Positions 26,562 to 36,306 of a stretch of DNA of 64,000 bases are shown piece after piece. The DNA is taken from assembly GCF_005116465.1 (NCBI RefSeq), contig NZ_SWBM01000001.1:1302001-1366000 (forward strand), given 5' to 3'. The translations under genes and the position numbers were made by a program. Position 1 is the stretch's first letter. Each line of letters begins with the position of its first letter. The DNA comes from Robertmurraya kyonggiensis (GTDB lineage Bacteria; Bacillota; Bacilli; Bacillales; Cytobacillaceae). The notes below the pieces were generated by a model. That model searched no databases, had not been told where the DNA came from, and was given only the letters and a program-made list of their open reading frames with translations.

Positions 26562-26590
26562 TTTACTTATATTGTTGACTGTATTAATAT
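26562..26590 (+). promoter_or_regulatory. Predicted sigma-A promoter of acnA
   Basis: TTTACT at 26562-26567, a 17-bp spacer and TAATAT at 26585-26590, with a start predicted near 26597. The fit to the CcpC spacing supports this choice over the nearby TTGACT at 26575, which lacks a good -10. Confidence 0.55.
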
Positions 26591-26667
26591 AGGATTGTAA
26601 GAAAAGTGTGGATGGGAGAAATATTCAAACTTTTCAACCGGTATATGAGGTAAAGGGGGAAATTCAT

Positions 26668-29394
26668 ATGTCAAAAAACGATGTTTTGTCAAAAACTGAT
26701 GTTTTTAGCGCTCGTAAATCATTTGAGTTAAATGGCAAGCGCTACAACTATTACAATTTAGCCGCTCTTGAAGAAGCAGGAATTGGAAATGTTTCAAAAC
26801 TACCATATTCTATTAAGGTTTTACTAGAATCAGTGCTTCGCCAATATGATGGCCGTGTAATCACAAAAGAGCATGTTGAAAACTTAGCAAAATGGGGAAC
26901 AGATGAAGTAAGAGACGTAGATGTGCCATTTAAGCCATCACGTGTAATTCTACAAGACTTTACAGGGGTGCCTGCAGTCGTTGACCTTGCATCACTACGT
27001 AAAGCAATGGCTGACATGGGTGGAGACCCAGATAAAATCAACCCAGAAAAACCAGTTGATTTAGTAATCGACCACTCTGTACAAGTTGACCAATATGGAA
27101 ATGGAAATGCATTGAAAGCTAACATGGATCTTGAATTTGAACGTAATGCTGAACGTTATCAGTTCTTAAGCTGGGCACAAAAAGCATTTGATAACTATCG
27201 TGCTGTTCCACCAGCAACAGGTATCGTTCACCAAGTTAACCTTGAATTCCTAGCAAATGTTGTCCATGCTGTCGCAGGAGAAAATGGTGAATTTGAAACA
27301 TTCCCAGATTCACTTGTAGGTACAGACTCACATACAACGATGATTAATGGTATCGGTGTTCTTGGTTGGGGCGTAGGTGGTATTGAAGCAGAAGCTGGAA
27401 TGCTTGGCCAACCATCGTACTTCCCAGTACCTGAAGTTGTTGGGGTTAAGTTAACAGGTGAGCTTCCAAACGGAGCTACTGCAACTGACCTTGCATTAAA
27501 AGTAACGCAAGTTCTTCGTAAACACGGTGTAGTTAACAAATTTGTTGAGTTCTTTGGTCCTGGAGTAGTTACACTTCCATTAGCAGACCGTGCAACAATT
27601 GCGAACATGGCTCCTGAATACGGTGCAACTTGTGGATTCTTCCCAGTTGATAATGAAGCTTTAGATTACATGCGATTAACTGCACGTTCAGAAGAACAAG
27701 TACAAATCGTTGAAACGTACTGTAAAGAAAACGGATTATTCTTTGATCCATCTTTAGAGCCAGTTTATACAGATGTAATTGAAATTGACTTAGCAGATAT
27801 TGAAGCGAACCTTTCTGGTCCAAAGCGTCCACAGGACTTAATTCCACTTTCTCAAATGAAGCATGAATTTAACAAAGCTTTGACAGCACCACAAGGTAAC
27901 CAAGGCTTCGGCTTAGAAGCTTCTGAAATCGAAAAAGAAGCAGTTGTGAACTTCTCAAACGGCGAAACAACTACGATGAAAACTGGTGCTATTGCTATTG
28001 CGGCAATCACTAGCTGTACAAATACATCGAACCCATACGTTTTAGTAGCTGCTGGATTAGTTGCGAAAAAAGCAGTAGAGCTTGGCATGGAAGTTCCGAA
28101 ATTCGTTAAGACTTCTTTAGCTCCAGGTTCTAAGGTTGTTACAGGATACCTACGTGATTCTGGATTACTTCCTTACCTTGAAAAAATCGGCTACAACTTA
28201 GTAGGTTACGGATGTACAACATGTATCGGGAACTCCGGTCCACTACTTCCTGAAATCGAAAAGTCTGTTGCTGAAAATGACTTATTAGTAACATCTGTTC
28301 TTTCAGGGAACCGTAACTTTGAAGGACGTATCCATCCGCTTGTAAAAGCAAACTACCTAGCTTCACCACCATTAGTAGTTGCTTACTCACTTGCTGGAAC
28401 AGTGGATATCGATCTTCAAAACGAAGCTATCGGAAAAGACAAAGATGGCAACGATGTATTCTTCAAGGATATTTGGCCATCAACAGCTGAAGTGAATGAA
28501 GTTGTTCAAAGAACGGTAACTCCTGAGCTCTTTAAAGCTGAATATGAAAATGTATTTAGCGATAACGAGCGTTGGAACGAAATCAAGACAAGCAACGATG
28601 CATTATATACATTTGATGAAACATCAACTTATATTCAAAACCCGCCATTCTTTGAAGGCTTAAAGCCAGATCCAGAAGAAGTGAAGCCATTAGCCGGCCT
28701 TCGTGTAGTTGGTAAGTTTGGTGACTCTGTTACAACTGACCATATTTCACCTGCTGGGTCTATCGGTAAGGATACACCTGCTGGTAAATACCTTCGTGAA
28801 AATGGTGTAGAAATCCGTGACTTTAACTCATATGGTTCTCGTCGTGGTAACCATGAGGTTATGATGCGCGGTACATTTGCAAATATTCGTATTCGTAACC
28901 AAATCGCACCAGGAACAGAGGGTGGCTACACAACTCACTGGCCAACTGGAGAAGTGACTTCTATCTATGATGCTTGCATGAAGTACAAAGAAGAAGGAAC
29001 TGGCTTAGTAGTATTTGCTGGTAAAGATTACGGAATGGGCTCTTCACGTGACTGGGCTGCAAAAGGTACAAACCTTCTTGGCATTAAGACAGTTATAGCT
29101 GAAAGCTTCGAGCGTATTCACCGCTCAAACCTTGCATTAATGGGTGTTTTACCACTTCAATTCAAGGAAGGCGAAAACGCTGATGTTCTTGGTTTAACTG
29201 GCAAAGAAACCATCGACGTTGAAATCGATGAATATGTAAAACCACGTCAGCTTGTAAAAGTTACAGCAACTGACGAAAACGGCACGAAGAAGGAGTTTGA
29301 AGTAGTTGTTCGTTTCGACTCTGAAATAGAAATTGATTACTACCGTCACGGCGGAATTCTTCCAATGGTTCTACGTGAAAAACTAGCTAACTAA
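26668..29394 (+). CDS. acnA: Aconitate hydratase (TCA cycle; moonlighting RNA-binding)
   Basis: A 908-residue 4Fe-4S enzyme that interconverts citrate and isocitrate. SCTNTSNP (first cluster Cys) and [14 protein letters not shown] (other two) are present, as are the C-terminal swivel blocks [15 protein letters not shown] and [18 protein letters not shown]. The ATG at 26668 with AAAGGGGGA upstream is preferred over the in-frame GTG at 26608. In B. subtilis the homologue CitB also binds iron-responsive RNA elements. Regulation by CcpC is suggested by the upstream dyad. Confidence 0.97.
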   Translation: MSKNDVLSKTDVFSARKSFELNGKRYNYYNLAALEEAGIGNVSKLPYSIKVLLESVLRQYDGRVITKEHVENLAKWGTDEVRDVDVPFKPSRVILQDFTGVPAVVDLASLRKAMADMGGDPDKINPEKPVDLVIDHSVQVDQYGNGNALKANMDLEFERNAERYQFLSWAQKAFDNYRAVPPATGIVHQVNLEFLANVVHAVAGENGEFETFPDSLVGTDSHTTMINGIGVLGWGVGGIEAEAGMLGQPSYFPVPEVVGVKLTGELPNGATATDLALKVTQVLRKHGVVNKFVEFFGPGVVTLPLADRATIANMAPEYGATCGFFPVDNEALDYMRLTARSEEQVQIVETYCKENGLFFDPSLEPVYTDVIEIDLADIEANLSGPKRPQDLIPLSQMKHEFNKALTAPQGNQGFGLEASEIEKEAVVNFSNGETTTMKTGAIAIAAITSCTNTSNPYVLVAAGLVAKKAVELGMEVPKFVKTSLAPGSKVVTGYLRDSGLLPYLEKIGYNLVGYGCTTCIGNSGPLLPEIEKSVAENDLLVTSVLSGNRNFEGRIHPLVKANYLASPPLVVAYSLAGTVDIDLQNEAIGKDKDGNDVFFKDIWPSTAEVNEVVQRTVTPELFKAEYENVFSDNERWNEIKTSNDALYTFDETSTYIQNPPFFEGLKPDPEEVKPLAGLRVVGKFGDSVTTDHISPAGSIGKDTPAGKYLRENGVEIRDFNSYGSRRGNHEVMMRGTFANIRIRNQIAPGTEGGYTTHWPTGEVTSIYDACMKYKEEGTGLVVFAGKDYGMGSSRDWAAKGTNLLGIKTVIAESFERIHRSNLALMGVLPLQFKEGENADVLGLTGKETIDVEIDEYVKPRQLVKVTATDENGTKKEFEVVVRFDSEIEIDYYRHGGILPMVLREKLAN

Positions 29395-29402
29395 TAATTA
29401 TC

Positions 29403-29439
29403 CAAAAGACATCTGCATTTTATTGCAGGTGTCTTTTTT
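29403..29439 (+). terminator. Terminator after acnA
   Basis: AAAAGACA-CTGCA pairs with TGCAG-TGTCTTTT, with a T-run. Confidence 0.85.
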
Positions 29440-29540
29440 ACATTAGGAATATTTTGTGAACATTCATGGGAAGTTGTTGTTATATTTATTGTTACAATGT
29501 ACAACTTAATAAGTACTAACTTACTTGAAGGAGAACTTTC

Positions 29541-30071
29541 ATGATTAGAAAAATCATTCCTTTTGTATTTCTATTCATCCTATTAGCTGTTGCTGTTGTA
29601 AATGCAATGACAAACGAAAAAACAATTGATCCAAATCAAATCCCTCCTGAAAAAATTCCTGGTCTAGCTATTGGAGTGACAGCACCAGACTTTGAATTAG
29701 TCAATCTAGAGGGAAAAACTGTTAAGCTTTCACAGTTCAAAGGCAAAAAAGTTATGCTAAACTTTTGGGCAACCTGGTGCCCACCATGTAAAGAGGAAAT
29801 GCCAGCCATCCAAAAGTTCTATACTGAGAAAGGAGATTCTGTGCAAATTTTAGCGGTGAATCTTGATCCGAATAGTAACGTTAAAGAATTTGCAGAGAAG
29901 CTTAAAGTAAACTTTCCCATACTTTTAGATAAAAATGAGGAAGTTATGGGCGCCTACAAAATTTTAACGATTCCAACAACGTTCTTTATTGATGAAAAAG
30001 GCATTATCATAAACAAATATTTAGGACCGTTGACCGTCGAACAAATGAAGAAATATACAGACGAACTTTAA
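29541..30071 (+). CDS. yneN: TlpA/ResA-like thiol-disulfide oxidoreductase (YneN-like)
   Basis: A 176-residue membrane-anchored thioredoxin-fold protein. Residues about 5-22 are an N-terminal anchor, and WATWCPPCKEE places the redox cysteines at 80 and 83. TIPTTFFIDEKG carries the cis-proline. It acts on the outer face of the membrane, probably reducing extracytoplasmic disulfides; the substrate is unknown. The position directly after acnA matches B. subtilis yneN. Confidence 0.85.
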   Translation: MIRKIIPFVFLFILLAVAVVNAMTNEKTIDPNQIPPEKIPGLAIGVTAPDFELVNLEGKTVKLSQFKGKKVMLNFWATWCPPCKEEMPAIQKFYTEKGDSVQILAVNLDPNSNVKEFAEKLKVNFPILLDKNEEVMGAYKILTIPTTFFIDEKGIIINKYLGPLTVEQMKKYTDEL

Positions 30072-30166
30072 CCTTGGCACCTTGCTAAGGTTTTAATTTT
30101 TGCTTTTTCGGGCATTAATGAACTATAAATTTTCAAAAAGTTGTAATAATTAAAACAGTTACTGGA

Positions 30167-30185
30167 GATAATGACTGTTACTATA
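30167..30185. promoter_or_regulatory. Candidate Fur box upstream of fbpB-like gene
   Basis: GATAATGACTGTTACTATA matches the classical Fur consensus at about 13 of 19 positions, including the whole first half-site. It lies 22 bp before an FbpB-like start, a class known to be Fur-regulated. Confidence 0.45.
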
Positions 30186-30207
30186 GTGTTAAGGATGGTG
30201 AGTGAGC

Positions 30208-30339
30208 ATGCGAAAGCCAAGAAAACGTTCTTTTTCAGAACTCGTTTTAGAAAACAAGCGTCAGCTTCTACAGGATCAAGAAGCTCTTGAAAAAATTGAA
30301 GAGCGCCTAGAGAAAAAACGCTTAGGTCAAGCGAGATAA
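30208..30339 (+). CDS. fbpB: FbpB-family small basic protein
   Basis: A 43-residue strongly basic peptide with SFSELVLENKRQLLQDQEAL and IEERLEKK, the conserved pattern of the Bacillus FbpB (Fur-regulated basic protein B) family. FbpB is thought to help the FsrA small RNA repress iron-rich proteins, aconitase among them. Its position next to acnA is therefore suggestive. The ATG is preceded by AAGGATGG and a candidate Fur box. Confidence 0.75.
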   Translation: MRKPRKRSFSELVLENKRQLLQDQEALEKIEERLEKKRLGQAR

Positions 30340-30410
30340 AAATTTTATATAAATTTGCCAGTCATGTTTTTTTGAAAATGATCGATCCTAATGAGTAGGA
30401 GGGGATCATC

Positions 30411-30563
30411 ATGAGCAAAAGTGTATCGCACAAAAGAAGCAGTAATCACTTTAATCCGAACCATATCGGTACTCAAGATAGAGGCTTCGGAGGCAATAAA
30501 GGAAAGACGATGCAGGATACTTCCGGTAAGCATGCCCAAGTGATTCAGACAAAAGGAGAATAA
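30411..30563 (+). CDS. sspN: Small acid-soluble spore protein N
   Basis: A 50-residue product. NPNHIGTQDR, ANK/GNKGKTMQDTSG-like wording and the terminal VIQTKGE match SspN of B. subtilis. The ribosome-binding site is AGGAGGGG. It is a minor forespore protein followed by a GC-rich terminator, then tlp, as in the B. subtilis sspN-tlp locus. Confidence 0.88.
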   Translation: MSKSVSHKRSSNHFNPNHIGTQDRGFGGNKGKTMQDTSGKHAQVIQTKGE

Positions 30564-30565
30564 TC

Positions 30566-30603
30566 AAAGTGGGCTCGTCGTAGGAGGCGGGCCCACTTTA
30601 TTT
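30566..30603 (+). terminator. Terminator after sspN
   Basis: AAAGTGGGC pairs with GCCCACTTT across a loop of about 16 nt, with a short T-rich tail. Confidence 0.65.
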
Positions 30604-30716
30604 ACATAATTTGATTATCGGAAACTAGATTGCGGCTGGATACTTTCCCTCATAATTTCTTTAGAAAGATGCAAACTATCTCTGTATCAATTCAACTTAA
30701 ATCGGAGGGAAGTAAG

Positions 30717-30944
30717 ATGGCGAATAATCAGCCAAAGCCAGATGACCGAAGTGATAACGTCGAAAAGCTTCAAGAAATGGTTCACAATACAATTGAAAAC
30801 ATGGAAGAAGCAGAAGCAACAGCGGAATTTTCAAATGAGAAGGACAGAGCCGACATCGAAGCGAAAAATGAAAGACGACGTGAAAGCATCGCTGGCATGC
30901 GTGAAGAAATTAAAGATGAGTACAGCGCTCAACACGATGAATAA
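30717..30944 (+). CDS. tlp: Small acid-soluble spore protein Tlp
   Basis: A 75-residue acidic helical protein ([20 protein letters not shown], then [19 protein letters not shown]) of the Tlp family, made in the forespore. The start at 30717 behind CGGAGGG gives the usual length; the frame upstream to 30630 has no family similarity. It is followed by a strong terminator. Confidence 0.9.
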   Translation: MANNQPKPDDRSDNVEKLQEMVHNTIENMEEAEATAEFSNEKDRADIEAKNERRRESIAGMREEIKDEYSAQHDE

Positions 30945-30952
30945 TAGTCAAC

Positions 30953-30983
30953 GACCCGATTGCACAATCGGGTCTATTTTTTT
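30953..30983 (+). terminator. Terminator after tlp
   Basis: GACCCGATT-GCAC-AATCGGGTC, a perfect 9-bp stem followed by a long T-run. Confidence 0.9.
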
Positions 30984-31071
30984 TGCACATACTCTCTGAG
31001 TCGAACATCTTTTTAACAGAAAATAAAATATGATAAGATGGTATGTGAAATTAGGAGAGAAGTGATAAAAC

Positions 31072-33405
31072 ATGAACCAACGTGAAGCCCAGCAAGAAAA
31101 TATAAAGAACATGATTACAGCATGGGAAAATGAAATTCAACAAACTGGCTATGTATCAGATGAAAATAGATTATTACAACAAATAAAAATGGAAACGGAT
31201 AAAGTGGTTCTTTCTACGCTCTTATCGATCGCAGCGCTTTCTAGAACAAAGAAGGCAGGGAGCGAGGATTCTCTGTCAAGTGCTTGGATGGAGCGGGCAA
31301 AAGAGCTTAATCCAAATAATGAATATGCCAAAAAGTATTTAGCCCAGTTTCATTGGAAGACAAAGGAAGACGTTCTAAACGCTCTAGCCTTTCCAACAAT
31401 ACGCGAAACAGATAATCGACAACTAAAAAAGAAAACCGCTGAGACGATTATTGAATTATGTTACGTCTTTTTAGACGATTGTGAGAATCATTTAGAAGAC
31501 TTAGAACAGGCTTTGAAAAATATCAAAGACCTTGAAGAAGAAATGCTTACTGAAAAGTATAAGCTTCTCATCGGAATGCTAGAACAAGCGATAGAAGGGG
31601 TAGTAGGCGTAAAAGTAGCTGCTGAAGAATTCGAGCAATCTATTTCTGGCGCATTTTATAATACAACCTATTTCTACGATATGAGAGCCCATCTTGTTAA
31701 TATTGACCGAATTAAGGGAGAGTGGACAGACGTATTTCAAGATGAGGAAACTATAGAAAATGAAGAGAGCCCTTTAAAAGAACTCGATGCAATGATTGGA
31801 CTAGCAACAGTGAAGCAACGGGTAAACGCTCTATACCAGTTCCTAAAATACCAAAAAACACGCAAAAATTATGGCTTTCAAACGAAGGACGAGATCAGTC
31901 TTAATATGGTTTTTACCGGAAACCCTGGAACCGGAAAAACGACGTTAGTACGATTGCTCGCTAAAATCTATCATGAACTTGGTGTATTGCCACGTAAGGA
32001 CGTTATTGAAACGGACCGCTCCCAGCTTGTCGGTGCGTATGTGGGGCAAACTGAGGAGAATGTTCGCAAGGTTGTGGAGAAAGCGGTAGGTGGCATTCTC
32101 TTTATTGACGAGGCTTACAGTCTGAAGAGGGAAGGACAAACAGGGAACGATTATGGCCAAACAGCCATCGATACACTTGTCTCGCTCATGACAGGAAAAG
32201 AGTTTGGCGGAAAATTTGCTGTCGTACTCGCTGGCTATCCAGATGAAATGAGACAGTTTCTAGATGTGAATCCTGGACTACGTAGTCGATTCCCAAGATC
32301 CAATCTTATTCATTTAGAGGATTACACAGACGATGAACTTATTTTAATCGCAGAACAATTTGCTCACGACAATGATTATGTATTAACAGCAGAAGCGAAA
32401 ATCCAGCTACGAAAATGTCTCGAAAAAGAACGAGTCGATGATACGTTCGGGAACGCGCGAAACGTTCGAAACTTAGTACTTGATGCGATTTTCAAAAAAG
32501 GGTCAAAGCTACCAGGAAACGAAAATATTCTCGACTATAGTCTTCTTGAAAAGGATGATTTTGAAGTCGAAGAAGATACGACGGACGTTAGCTCTAGTGA
32601 AAAGCTCGATGAATTGATCGGTTTAAATGAAGTGAAGGATGAAGTAAGAAGACTCATCTCATTTGTGAAAATGCAACAAATCAGAAGAGAAAATAACCTT
32701 CCTGTTCTTCCACTGCAACTACATTCCGTCTTTATGGGGAATCCAGGAACCGGGAAAACAACCGTGGCAAAAATCTATGCTGATGCGTTAAAAGAATGCG
32801 GTATTCTGAAAAGAGGGCATTTAATCGTGACAAGCCGCGCCGATTTTGTCGCAGGCTATGTCGGACAAACGGCCATTAAAACAAAAAAAGTGATTAGGGA
32901 GGCGCTTGGAGGTGTCCTTTTTATCGATGAAGCATATTCTCTTCTTAGTCACACTTCTGGAGATTTCGGAAAAGAGGTCATTGATACTATAGTCGATGAA
33001 ATGACCAAGCATAAAGAAAATCTTGTCATTATCCTCGCTGGATATCCGAATGAAATGGAACAACTCCTAGAAAGCAATCCTGGCTTGAAATCTCGCTTTA
33101 AAAAGTTCTTTCATTTCCATGATTATTCAACAACAGAACTTATTAAAATTATGGAGCATTACGGGGCTCATTTTCAGTACAAGTTATCAAAAAAAGCGAA
33201 AACCTACCTAAAAGAAGAACTTGGCAAAATGAGTATCAATGGAAACGGAAGATTTGCGACTAATCTAATGGATGAAGCGATACAGGCGCAAGCCATGCGA
33301 TTACTTGAGGAGGACAATCTCAATGTCGCAATGGACAAGGTAACTGAAATTACCGAAAGCGATATAGAGAAATCACTAACTAAGATGAGAGAAGGGGATG
33401 CATAA
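31072..33405 (+). CDS. Tandem AAA+ ATPase (SpoVK/CbxX-like double domain)
   Basis: A 777-residue cytoplasmic protein. The N-terminal 230 residues are helical (TPR-like or adaptor), followed by two AAA+ modules of the CbxX/SpoVK type. Walker A GNPGTGKTT is at 283 and 556, each with a Walker B GGxLFIDEAYSL and an arginine-finger segment NPGLRSRF or NPGLKSRF. It probably forms a ring that remodels proteins. Both ATP sites look intact. It overlaps the next gene as TAATG. In B. subtilis tlp is followed directly by yneP, so this gene is an insertion into the conserved order. Confidence 0.8.
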   Translation: MNQREAQQENIKNMITAWENEIQQTGYVSDENRLLQQIKMETDKVVLSTLLSIAALSRTKKAGSEDSLSSAWMERAKELNPNNEYAKKYLAQFHWKTKEDVLNALAFPTIRETDNRQLKKKTAETIIELCYVFLDDCENHLEDLEQALKNIKDLEEEMLTEKYKLLIGMLEQAIEGVVGVKVAAEEFEQSISGAFYNTTYFYDMRAHLVNIDRIKGEWTDVFQDEETIENEESPLKELDAMIGLATVKQRVNALYQFLKYQKTRKNYGFQTKDEISLNMVFTGNPGTGKTTLVRLLAKIYHELGVLPRKDVIETDRSQLVGAYVGQTEENVRKVVEKAVGGILFIDEAYSLKREGQTGNDYGQTAIDTLVSLMTGKEFGGKFAVVLAGYPDEMRQFLDVNPGLRSRFPRSNLIHLEDYTDDELILIAEQFAHDNDYVLTAEAKIQLRKCLEKERVDDTFGNARNVRNLVLDAIFKKGSKLPGNENILDYSLLEKDDFEVEEDTTDVSSSEKLDELIGLNEVKDEVRRLISFVKMQQIRRENNLPVLPLQLHSVFMGNPGTGKTTVAKIYADALKECGILKRGHLIVTSRADFVAGYVGQTAIKTKKVIREALGGVLFIDEAYSLLSHTSGDFGKEVIDTIVDEMTKHKENLVIILAGYPNEMEQLLESNPGLKSRFKKFFHFHDYSTTELIKIMEHYGAHFQYKLSKKAKTYLKEELGKMSINGNGRFATNLMDEAIQAQAMRLLEEDNLNVAMDKVTEITESDIEKSLTKMREGDA

Positions 33406-33836
33406 TGTTAGTATCAACGAAGGAAATCGACGTTCGCTATGCAGAAACCGATCAGATGGGTGTCGTCTATCATGCTAATTATTTGGTTTGGATGGAGGTT
33501 GGCCGTACAAACCTGATAAAAGACATGGGTTTTAATTATGCTGAAGTAGAAAAGGACGGAATTATTTCTCCTGTTTTAGACGTTCAAGTGTCGTATAAAA
33601 AACCGTTTCGTTACGGGGAAACCGCAACTGTACAAACATGGATTGAAGAATACGACGGAATTAAAATTACTTATCGGTATCATATCTTGAATGCAGATGG
33701 AGATGTCTGTGTTACTGGTGAATCCAAGCATGTTTGTGTGAAAAAAGATAGTTTTAGACCACTTTCCATTAAGAGAAAATATCCAGATTGGCATGAGGCA
33801 TATGAAAAAGCGAAGAAACAGCCTACAGAAAGCTAA
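33405..33836 (+). CDS. yneP: Acyl-CoA thioesterase, 4HBT family (YneP-like)
   Basis: A 143-residue hotdog-fold thioesterase. RYAETDQMGVVYHANYLVWMEVGR carries the catalytic Asp16 of the 4-hydroxybenzoyl-CoA thioesterase/YbgC class. It probably hydrolyses short acyl-CoAs. It is coupled to the AAA+ ATPase by a one-base overlap and occupies the yneP position. Confidence 0.85.
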   Translation: MLVSTKEIDVRYAETDQMGVVYHANYLVWMEVGRTNLIKDMGFNYAEVEKDGIISPVLDVQVSYKKPFRYGETATVQTWIEEYDGIKITYRYHILNADGDVCVTGESKHVCVKKDSFRPLSIKRKYPDWHEAYEKAKKQPTES

Positions 33837-33859
33837 TAGTGAAAGAAGGGATAGCTACT

Positions 33860-34156
33860 ATGGCTTTTGGGATTAAACGCGAAGAAGTAAAAGCATGGAA
33901 GAATGCCATTGATCTTGGGGAGATCGCCTTTTTAACCCACTATTGGTTAGACGACCGCTTTCCAGGCTGTAATACCGTGACAAAGGTAGGCTGTAAAGAC
34001 CTGCAGCGATTGGCCGATTGGGGGCGTCAGTACGGCTTGAAGAAAGAATGGATTCACATTCGCAAGGATGGCTATTCCCATTTTGATTTAATAGGTGAGC
34101 ACGAGAAAAGAATACTAAAAGAAGAAAATAAGCGATCCCATTTAGTTTTTAAATAG
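33860..34156 (+). CDS. yneQ: YneQ-like conserved protein
   Basis: A 98-residue protein from the ATG at 33860 (AGAAGGGA upstream; an in-frame GTG at 33839 is less likely). FGIKREEVKAWKNAIDLGE, THYWLDDRFPGCNTVTKVGC and DWGRQYGLKKEWIHIRKDG are conserved in Bacillus YneQ, whose function is unknown. Synteny between yneP and yneR supports the name. Confidence 0.75.
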   Translation: MAFGIKREEVKAWKNAIDLGEIAFLTHYWLDDRFPGCNTVTKVGCKDLQRLADWGRQYGLKKEWIHIRKDGYSHFDLIGEHEKRILKEENKRSHLVFK

Positions 34157-34176
34157 ATCGCTATACGAGGTGGAAG

Positions 34177-34455
34177 ATGTTCAAAATAACAGAAAGTGTA
34201 TATAACTTCTTACGTTCCGTTTTAGAAAAAGAAAACGATGAATTATATGTAAGAGTTACAATGGGGATTGGCTGAGGCGGTCCACAAATTAAGTTGTCTC
34301 TGGAGGAGCAACCGTTAGAAAAAGATGAAATCTTTTCATTTGAGAACTTGAATATTCTCATTCATGAAAAAGATAAGGTGTACTTTGACCATACGAAGCT
34401 TGATTATGTGAAAGACCCATTAGGGAGAAACAAGCTTCAACTCATAAAGTTATAA
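34177..34455 (+). CDS. HesB-like selenoprotein at the yneR locus (Sec33)
   Basis: 92 residues when TGA at 34273-34275 is read as Sec. The product begins MFKITESVYNFLRSVLE, has VRVTMGIG-U-GGPQIKLSL around Sec33 and ends KDPLGRNKLQLIKL. The GIGUGGP motif is that of the HesB-like (IscA-related) selenoprotein family described in bacterial selenoproteomes. The gene occupies the place of yneR, itself HesB-like, in B. subtilis. GAGGTGG precedes the ATG. The frame is open on both sides of the TGA and a SECIS-like hairpin follows it. The role is unknown; redox or Fe-S related by family. Confidence 0.9.
34293..34312 (+). promoter_or_regulatory. Bacterial SECIS element in the HesB-like gene
   Basis: GTTG, a bulged U, CTC, loop TGGAG, GAG, CAAC: a 7-bp stem with a single bulged uridine and loop guanines 27-28 nt after the Sec TGA. 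This reproduces the key features of the E. coli SECIS, a bulged U below a G-containing loop. Confidence 0.75.
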
Positions 34456-34457
34456 AG

Positions 34458-34493
34458 AAAAGCGGATTCTCTTTGCAGGAATCCGCTTTTCCT
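34458..34493. terminator. Bidirectional terminator, HesB-like gene and histidine kinase
   Basis: AAAAGCGGATTC pairs perfectly with GAATCCGCTTTT (12 bp) between two convergent genes. Confidence 0.85.
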
Positions 34494-34494
34494 T

Positions 34495-35247
34495 TTAATT
34501 TGATAGCACTGATTGTTTTGGCAAGTAAATAAGAAGGTCCGTACCGACACCAGGCTGACTTTTGATTTCAATTTCCCCACCAAGCTGATGAATGATGTCA
34601 TTGCATACAGAGAGTCCTAGCCCCGTTCCTGTTGCTTTTGTCGTATAAAATGGCGTAAAGATTCGTCGAACAGTTTCATCACTCATGCCACAACCATTAT
34701 CCTCAATGCGAATCAATACCAATTCATTTCGTACTTCTGTGTTTAATCCAATTTCTCCTCCAGTCGCAGGAACTGCCTCGAACGCATTTTTAACAAGATT
34801 GACTAAGACCTGTTTTAATTGATGCTCTTCGAGAAAAAGAGAAGGGTTCTCTGGTGCTAATTTAGTACAGATGGAAATATTTTTTAGGTGGGCTTCACCT
34901 TCAAATAAAATCGCAATTTCTTTTACTAAACGGTTCACTTCTACTTGTTTCGCTGCGTTGACATGTGGTTTCGCTGCATTCAAAAATTCATATAATATCG
35001 TATTAGCACGCTCAATTTCCTCAAGAGCAATCTTGGCATACTCTTCTTTTTCTATTTCTACTAAATAGGGCTTCATCAATTGAATAAAGCCTTTTATCGT
35101 TGTTAACGGGTTTCTAATCTCATGGGCAATACCTGCAGCCAACTGGCCGACATTTGCTAAATACGACGTTTGCAGTGACATTTCGTCAAATTCCTTTTTC
35201 AACTTTTCGAAACTCGAAAGCTCGATATCTGATTGTTTATACTCCAT
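34495..35247 (-). CDS. Soluble sensor histidine kinase (orphan)
   Basis: A 250-residue kinase with no membrane segment. A short N-terminal coiled coil is followed by the H-box AAGIAHEIRNPLTTIKG (His42), the N-box LVKNAFEAVP, DNGCGMS and GTGLGLSVCND. The architecture resembles the catalytic half of sporulation phosphorelay kinases (KinA-E). No response regulator is adjacent. The input signal is unknown, and it may depend on a partner sensor. Confidence 0.85.
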   Translation of the reverse strand: MEYKQSDIELSSFEKLKKEFDEMSLQTSYLANVGQLAAGIAHEIRNPLTTIKGFIQLMKPYLVEIEKEEYAKIALEEIERANTILYEFLNAAKPHVNAAKQVEVNRLVKEIAILFEGEAHLKNISICTKLAPENPSLFLEEHQLKQVLVNLVKNAFEAVPATGGEIGLNTEVRNELVLIRIEDNGCGMSDETVRRIFTPFYTTKATGTGLGLSVCNDIIHQLGGEIEIKSQPGVGTDLLIYLPKQSVLSN

Positions 35248-35401
35248 TTTTCATCCATCCTTATCACAATATACATTTTGTATATATCTATGGCGAAAAA
35301 CATCAAAATATGTATATTTTTTCTCTTGTGTTCATTATACAGAACAAACCACTTGTTATCAATAAAGAATACGAAGTTCTTTTTATAGAACATTCACGAA
35401 A

Positions 35402-35431
35402 TAAAAAAGACCGTTTTTTAGACAGTCTTCG
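35402..35431 (-). terminator. Terminator after plsY
   Basis: On the minus strand AAGAC-TGT pairs imperfectly with AC-GTCTT, then a run of T residues. Confidence 0.5.
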
Positions 35432-35438
35432 GATACGG

Positions 35439-36029
35439 CTATAGCCATTTAATTTTAGGTTCTGTTTTATTTTTAATACGAACGATATTGGCACGATGAC
35501 GATAAATGACAAAGCCCGCTAATAATGTGGCAACGATAATAAGCGGGATGTCGCCTCCGCCAAATACAATCGCATAAAGAAAGGCTGTTAACGCTGCAAT
35601 AATAGAAGAGAACGACACATATTTTGTGATATACAATGAAATCAAGAAGACAACAACGATGACAAGGAACATAAGTGGCACATAGCCTAGTAACACACCA
35701 CCTGAAGTTGCTACTGCTTTTCCTCCTTTAAAAGAAGCAAAAATCGGGAACATATGACCAACAACTGCCGCTAACCCCGCTACTAATGCATGCGTCTCAT
35801 CCGTTTGATGTAAAAGAAAGGGAAGTAAAGTTGCTAGTGTTCCCTTTAAAATATCGACAAGCGTTACAATAATTCCCGCTTTCACACCTAATACGCGAAA
35901 AGTATTTGTCGCTCCTAAATTTCCACTTCCATGCTGCCTTATATCAATCCCACGTGCTTTTCCAGCAATAAGGCCAGAAGGGATAGACCCCAATAAATAA
36001 GCTAAAATGATAATTCCAATACTGATCAT
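35439..36029 (-). CDS. plsY: Acyl-phosphate glycerol-3-phosphate acyltransferase
   Basis: A 196-residue membrane enzyme with about five helices that makes lysophosphatidic acid from acyl-phosphate and glycerol 3-phosphate, the first step of phospholipid synthesis. [34 protein letters not shown] and [12 protein letters not shown] are the three conserved family motifs. AGGAG lies upstream of the ATG. It corresponds to yneS and is divergent from the GH18 gene. Confidence 0.93.
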   Translation of the reverse strand: MISIGIIILAYLLGSIPSGLIAGKARGIDIRQHGSGNLGATNTFRVLGVKAGIIVTLVDILKGTLATLLPFLLHQTDETHALVAGLAAVVGHMFPIFASFKGGKAVATSGGVLLGYVPLMFLVIVVVFLISLYITKYVSFSSIIAALTAFLYAIVFGGGDIPLIIVATLLAGFVIYRHRANIVRIKNKTEPKIKWL

Positions 36030-36306
36030 AATCTTTCTCCTTCGCTAAAAAGCTGTAAGTCCATAAGAATAGCGAAAACGCTTTTTTAAAATTAGGACCT
36101 ACTATAACATTGTACTATTTTAACACGGAATTATGAGAGATCACCATCATATTTCGTGAACCATTCTATTTTTTACATAAATTCAATTCTTTAAACTATG
36201 AAACTTTTTGTCGAGGAAAGTCGTTAGAAATATTAGGGATATTGAAGTTTTCCTTTTCAAGCGTAGGTGAATTCGTTAGGATGGAAGACAGGGAGGATTT
36301 GGAGAA

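Noticed and set aside
26751-28390. Several antisense ORFs within acnA
   Set aside because: All mirror the coding strand of aconitase, lack start signals and have unnatural composition.
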